Shown: positions 5,995 through 8,264 of the stretch, piece after piece | Layout: each line of letters opens with the position of its first letter | Numbering within the stretch: position 1 is the stretch's first letter | Assembly: GCA_020442225.1 (NCBI GenBank) | Contig: JAGRKR010000249.1 | Span: 1-8,264, forward strand | Direction of reading: 5' to 3' | Length of the DNA: 8,264 bases | Origin: Hyphomicrobiaceae bacterium | Lineage (GTDB): Bacteria; Pseudomonadota; Alphaproteobacteria; Rhizobiales; Hyphomicrobiaceae | Notes under the pieces: model-generated | What the model was told of the DNA's origin: nothing | Databases searched by the model: none | What the model saw: only the letters and a program-made list of their open reading frames with translations | Position numbers and translations under genes: made by a program

Positions 5995-6972
5995 ATGAAT
6001 CTTCGGGTCATCAAGCTGGTTGGTCGTGAGACGGTAACGCTCGCCGCCTCGGCACTTGTCGGCTCGATCGTTGTCTTTGGCCTGCTCCGCCTGCTCGGCG
6101 GTGACGTGGCGCTGATGATCCTCGGCCAGGACGCCGATCCGGCCGAAGCCGAAGCGCTTCGTCAGCAGCTCGGCCTCAACGATCCCTATTACCTCCAGTA
6201 TTTCCACTGGATCTCCGGCTTCGTCACCGGCGATCTCGGCTCCGCCTACTCCGGCGGCTACGACATTTTCGAGCAGATCGTGGTGCGCATGGGCCCGACG
6301 TCGCTGCTCGCCTTCGGCTCGCTGACGCTCTCCATCCTGCTCGCCATCGGCATCGGCACCTATTCGGCTCTGAACGACAAGAAGCTCGTCGGCACGGTGA
6401 TCGACGTGGTTGCGCAGCTCGGCATCGCCATGCCGTCCTTCTGGGCAGCGCTGCTCCTCGTCTATCTCTTCGCCGTCATTCTCGGCTGGCTGCCGGCCGG
6501 CGGCTACGTGCCCTTCTTCGAGGATCCGGTCGCCTCGCTGCGCTCGATGATCCTGCCGATCGTGGCGCTTTCGACCAGTACGGCGGCGATCAAGACGCGC
6601 TTCGTGCGCTCCGCCATGCTCGACATCATGAACGAGGACTACATCCGCACCGCCATGGCCAAGGGGCGCACCTTCGGCAGCGCCGTGCTGCGCCACGGCC
6701 TCCGCAACGTCGCCATTCCGGTGCTCACTGTCAGCACGCTCCAGCTCGGCAGCCTGCTCGCCGGCGCCATCGTGCTGGAGAACGTCTTCGTGCTGCCGGG
6801 TATCGGCCGCCTGCTGCTGGTGGCGGTGAACGGCCGCGAGGTCATGGTCGTGCAGTCGCTCGCCTTCGTCATCGTCATGATCGTTCTGGTGATGAACTTC
6901 CTCATGGATATTGCATACGGCATCCTCGATCCGCGTATCGCCGACAAGAAGACCGGAGGCGGTCATGGCTGA
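5995..6972 (+). CDS. Dipeptide/oligopeptide-type ABC importer permease, DppB/OppB family
   Basis: This 325-aa inner-membrane permease forms half of the translocation channel with the next gene product. Seen: a first membrane segment at about residues 12-33, then the periplasmic loop usual for DppB, containing LGLNDPYYLQYFHWI and GDLGSAYSGG; several further hydrophobic segments; the ATPase-coupling EAA-type loop RTAMAKG around T219-G224; and the family's FVLPGIGRLLLVAV and closing ILDPRI. The frame is open back to 5863 and another ATG exists at 5950, but 5995 is preferred because family similarity begins here and because the fossil copy at 4199 is conserved from exactly this codon. The region just before 5995 (CTCCTGGGTCTGCGT) has only a weak Shine-Dalgarno, suggesting lower translation than the SBPs. 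Its last 8 nt overlap the next gene. Confidence 0.92.
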   Translation: MNLRVIKLVGRETVTLAASALVGSIVVFGLLRLLGGDVALMILGQDADPAEAEALRQQLGLNDPYYLQYFHWISGFVTGDLGSAYSGGYDIFEQIVVRMGPTSLLAFGSLTLSILLAIGIGTYSALNDKKLVGTVIDVVAQLGIAMPSFWAALLLVYLFAVILGWLPAGGYVPFFEDPVASLRSMILPIVALSTSTAAIKTRFVRSAMLDIMNEDYIRTAMAKGRTFGSAVLRHGLRNVAIPVLTVSTLQLGSLLAGAIVLENVFVLPGIGRLLLVAVNGREVMVVQSLAFVIVMIVLVMNFLMDIAYGILDPRIADKKTGGGHG

Positions 6973-7861
6973 TGTGACCGTGGGTTCGGCCGGAGCCGAC
7001 AACGAAGAGTCCTACGCGCCGCAGCGCGGCTCGCGGCGGTTGCCGGCGACGCTGATCATCGGCGGGATTCTCGTCGTGCTGGTCGTCGGCATCGCGCTCT
7101 TGTCTTTCGTCTGGACGCCCTGGGATCCCGCCAAGCTCAACATCCGCTCGCGGCTTGCGCCGCCGGGCACGCCGGGTTTCCCGCTCGGCACCGACCGGCT
7201 CGGGCGCGACATGCTCACCCAGATCATGGTCGGCGCCCGCAACTCGCTCTACGTCAGCATTGTCTCGACGGTGTTCGCGCTGGTGGTCGGCACGATCCTC
7301 GGCCTGTTCACCGCGGCGTCGAGCAGCCGCTGGCAGTCGGTCCTGACCCGCGCCATCGACGTCGGCGTCGCCATCCCCGGCATTCTGGTGGCGCTGGTGC
7401 TCGCCACCGCAATCGGCCCCGGCAACACCGCCTCGATCATCGCCATCATCATCTGGTTCATTCCGGTGGCGGCGCGTGTCGTCATCGGGCCGGCCAAGCA
7501 GGTGCTCGCCCTCGATTTCGTCGAGGCCGCCTTCGCCTATGGTCGCAGCAAGACCTTCGTGCTCGCCAGCCATGTGCTGCCCAATATCAGCTCGATCCTG
7601 ATCGTGCAGGCGTCCGTGATGTTCGCTTCCGGCATCCTCGCCGAAGCGGGCCTTTCCTTCATCGGCATCGGCGCGCAGCCGCCGACCGCTTCGTGGGGGC
7701 GTATCCTCAAGGAAGCGCAGCCGATGATCGACGTTGCGCCGACGCTGATGGTGTTCCCCGGTGTTGCCATCATGGTCGCCGTGCTGGGCTTCAACCTGCT
7801 CGGCGACGGCCTGCGCAGCTTTCTCGATCCGCGCCAGATCGCGGTTCAGGACGGTCACTGA
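6965..7861 (+). CDS. Dipeptide/oligopeptide-type ABC importer permease, DppC/OppC family
   Basis: This 298-aa inner-membrane permease is the partner of the preceding gene product. Seen: a polar cytoplasmic N-terminus (residues 1-25); a first membrane segment around 29-50; the DppC hallmark FPLGTDRLGRDML, followed by GARNSLYVS; multiple membrane segments; a canonical EAA loop EAAFAYG (187-193) ending in HVLPN (203-207), where the ATPase docks; GLSFIGIG; and a C-terminal GDGLRSFLDPR. The start at 6965 has GGAGG (6955-6959) 5 nt upstream and overlaps the end of the upstream gene by 8 nt (ATGGCTGA). The same frame stays open to 6911, but that would add a 54-nt extension inside the upstream gene with no family support. 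Confidence 0.93.
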   Translation: MADVTVGSAGADNEESYAPQRGSRRLPATLIIGGILVVLVVGIALLSFVWTPWDPAKLNIRSRLAPPGTPGFPLGTDRLGRDMLTQIMVGARNSLYVSIVSTVFALVVGTILGLFTAASSSRWQSVLTRAIDVGVAIPGILVALVLATAIGPGNTASIIAIIIWFIPVAARVVIGPAKQVLALDFVEAAFAYGRSKTFVLASHVLPNISSILIVQASVMFASGILAEAGLSFIGIGAQPPTASWGRILKEAQPMIDVAPTLMVFPGVAIMVAVLGFNLLGDGLRSFLDPRQIAVQDGH

Positions 7862-8264
7862 TGCTGGCGATCCGCAACTTCAAGCTGACCATCGGCGGCA
7901 ACGAGATCGTCGCCATCGAGACGCTCGACATCGCGGCCGGCCGGCGCGTCGGGCTGGTCGGCGAGTCCGGTTCGGGCAAGTCGATGACGGCGATGAGCAT
8001 CGCCGGCCTGCAGCCGCGCGAGGCGGTGCTGTCGGGCTCCATCACCTATCAGGGGCGGGAACTCGTCGGCCTGCACGATCGCGAACTCGCCAAGATTCGC
8101 GGCGCCCAGATCGGCTTCATCCCGCAGGACCCGACCCGGGCCCTCAATCCGACCACGCGCATCGGCAAGCAGGTGGCCGAGGCGCTCCGCCTCAACACCG
8201 ATCTTGACCGCGGCGCCATCCGCAAGCGGGTGCTGGAGCTGCTCGATCAGGTGCAGCTTCCCGA
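7861..8264 (+). CDS. ABC importer ATPase, DppD/OppD-type, 3'-truncated
   Basis: These are the first 134 codons of the cytoplasmic ATPase that powers the importer; the gene runs off the window. Its ATG shares one base with the stop of the preceding permease (TGATG), indicating translational coupling. Seen: an N-terminal beta region MLAIRNFKLTI; Walker A GESGSGKS (34-41); GLQP after it; and the Q-loop FIPQDP with Gln89, followed by ALNPTTRIGKQVAEAL, typical of the peptide-transporter ATPase subfamily. The signature motif, Walker B, H-loop and the C-terminal oligopeptide-type extension would lie beyond the end, so DppD against a fused DppD-DppF protein cannot be decided here. Confidence 0.93.
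   Translation, partial: MLAIRNFKLTIGGNEIVAIETLDIAAGRRVGLVGESGSGKSMTAMSIAGLQPREAVLSGSITYQGRELVGLHDRELAKIRGAQIGFIPQDPTRALNPTTRIGKQVAEALRLNTDLDRGAIRKRVLELLDQVQLP

Larger units (their letters stand above)
4294..6085 (+). repeat. Tandem duplication, unit 2 (SBP2 leader to permease 5' end)
   Basis: Second copy of the duplicated unit described for 2504-4287. The 3' end of this copy is the functional start of the permease gene, whereas in unit 1 the equivalent segment is a frameshifted stub. The coordinate offset between copies is 1789 nt through the SBP genes, 1796 nt at the permease start because the second hairpin is 7 nt longer, and 1797-1798 nt at the far edge owing to small gaps. Confidence 0.75.

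Noticed and set aside
4560..7858. Long minus-strand frames opposite SBP2 and the two permeases (for example 4560-6014, 5848-7002, 6902-7858)
   Set aside because: Same reasons: charged low-complexity translations with no family signal, opposite genes with clear motifs.

Overview
The window is GC-rich, densely packed and read entirely on the + strand. It looks like one catabolic/transport operon from a free-living or host-associated proteobacterium. Base composition, codon use and the gene combination suggest Alphaproteobacteria, perhaps Hyphomicrobiales; this is inference, and nothing in the window fixes the species. Both ends cut through genes.

Layout, left to right: (1) the C-terminal part of an M81/MlrC-family metallopeptidase, 1-1062; (2) a class-III PLP aminotransferase of the glutamate-1-semialdehyde-aminomutase-like group, 1133-2479; (3) two tandem, same-length (514 aa), about 81% identical family-5 periplasmic substrate-binding proteins (SBP1, 2561-4105; SBP2, 4350-5894), each followed by a related strong hairpin; (4) the two inner-membrane permeases of a dipeptide/oligopeptide-type (Dpp/Opp) ABC importer, 5995-6972 and 6965-7861; (5) the first 134 codons of its ATPase, from 7861. 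The permeases and ATPase are translationally coupled by 8-nt and 1-nt overlaps.

The probable logic is uptake of a peptide-like or amino-acid-derived compound by the SBPs and ABC importer, cytoplasmic amide hydrolysis by the M81 enzyme, and amino-group removal or transfer by the PLP enzyme. The substrate cannot be read from the sequence.

The most informative structure is between the two SBP genes. The 244-nt gap is a fossil. After SBP1 come the same 9-nt spacer, a homologous hairpin and a 57-nt stretch, as after SBP2, and then at 4199 a decayed copy of the start of the permease gene (its first codons read MNLRVVKSVDR, against MNLRVIKLVGR in the intact gene). It is followed by frameshifted similarity to about 4287, where it joins a copy of the SBP leader. 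This records a tandem duplication whose unit was roughly leader + SBP + hairpin + permease 5' end (2504-4287 and 4294-6085). I found no mobile element, CRISPR array, RNA gene or clearly unknown gene; apart from the duplication fossil and its hairpins this is a well-understood type of operon.
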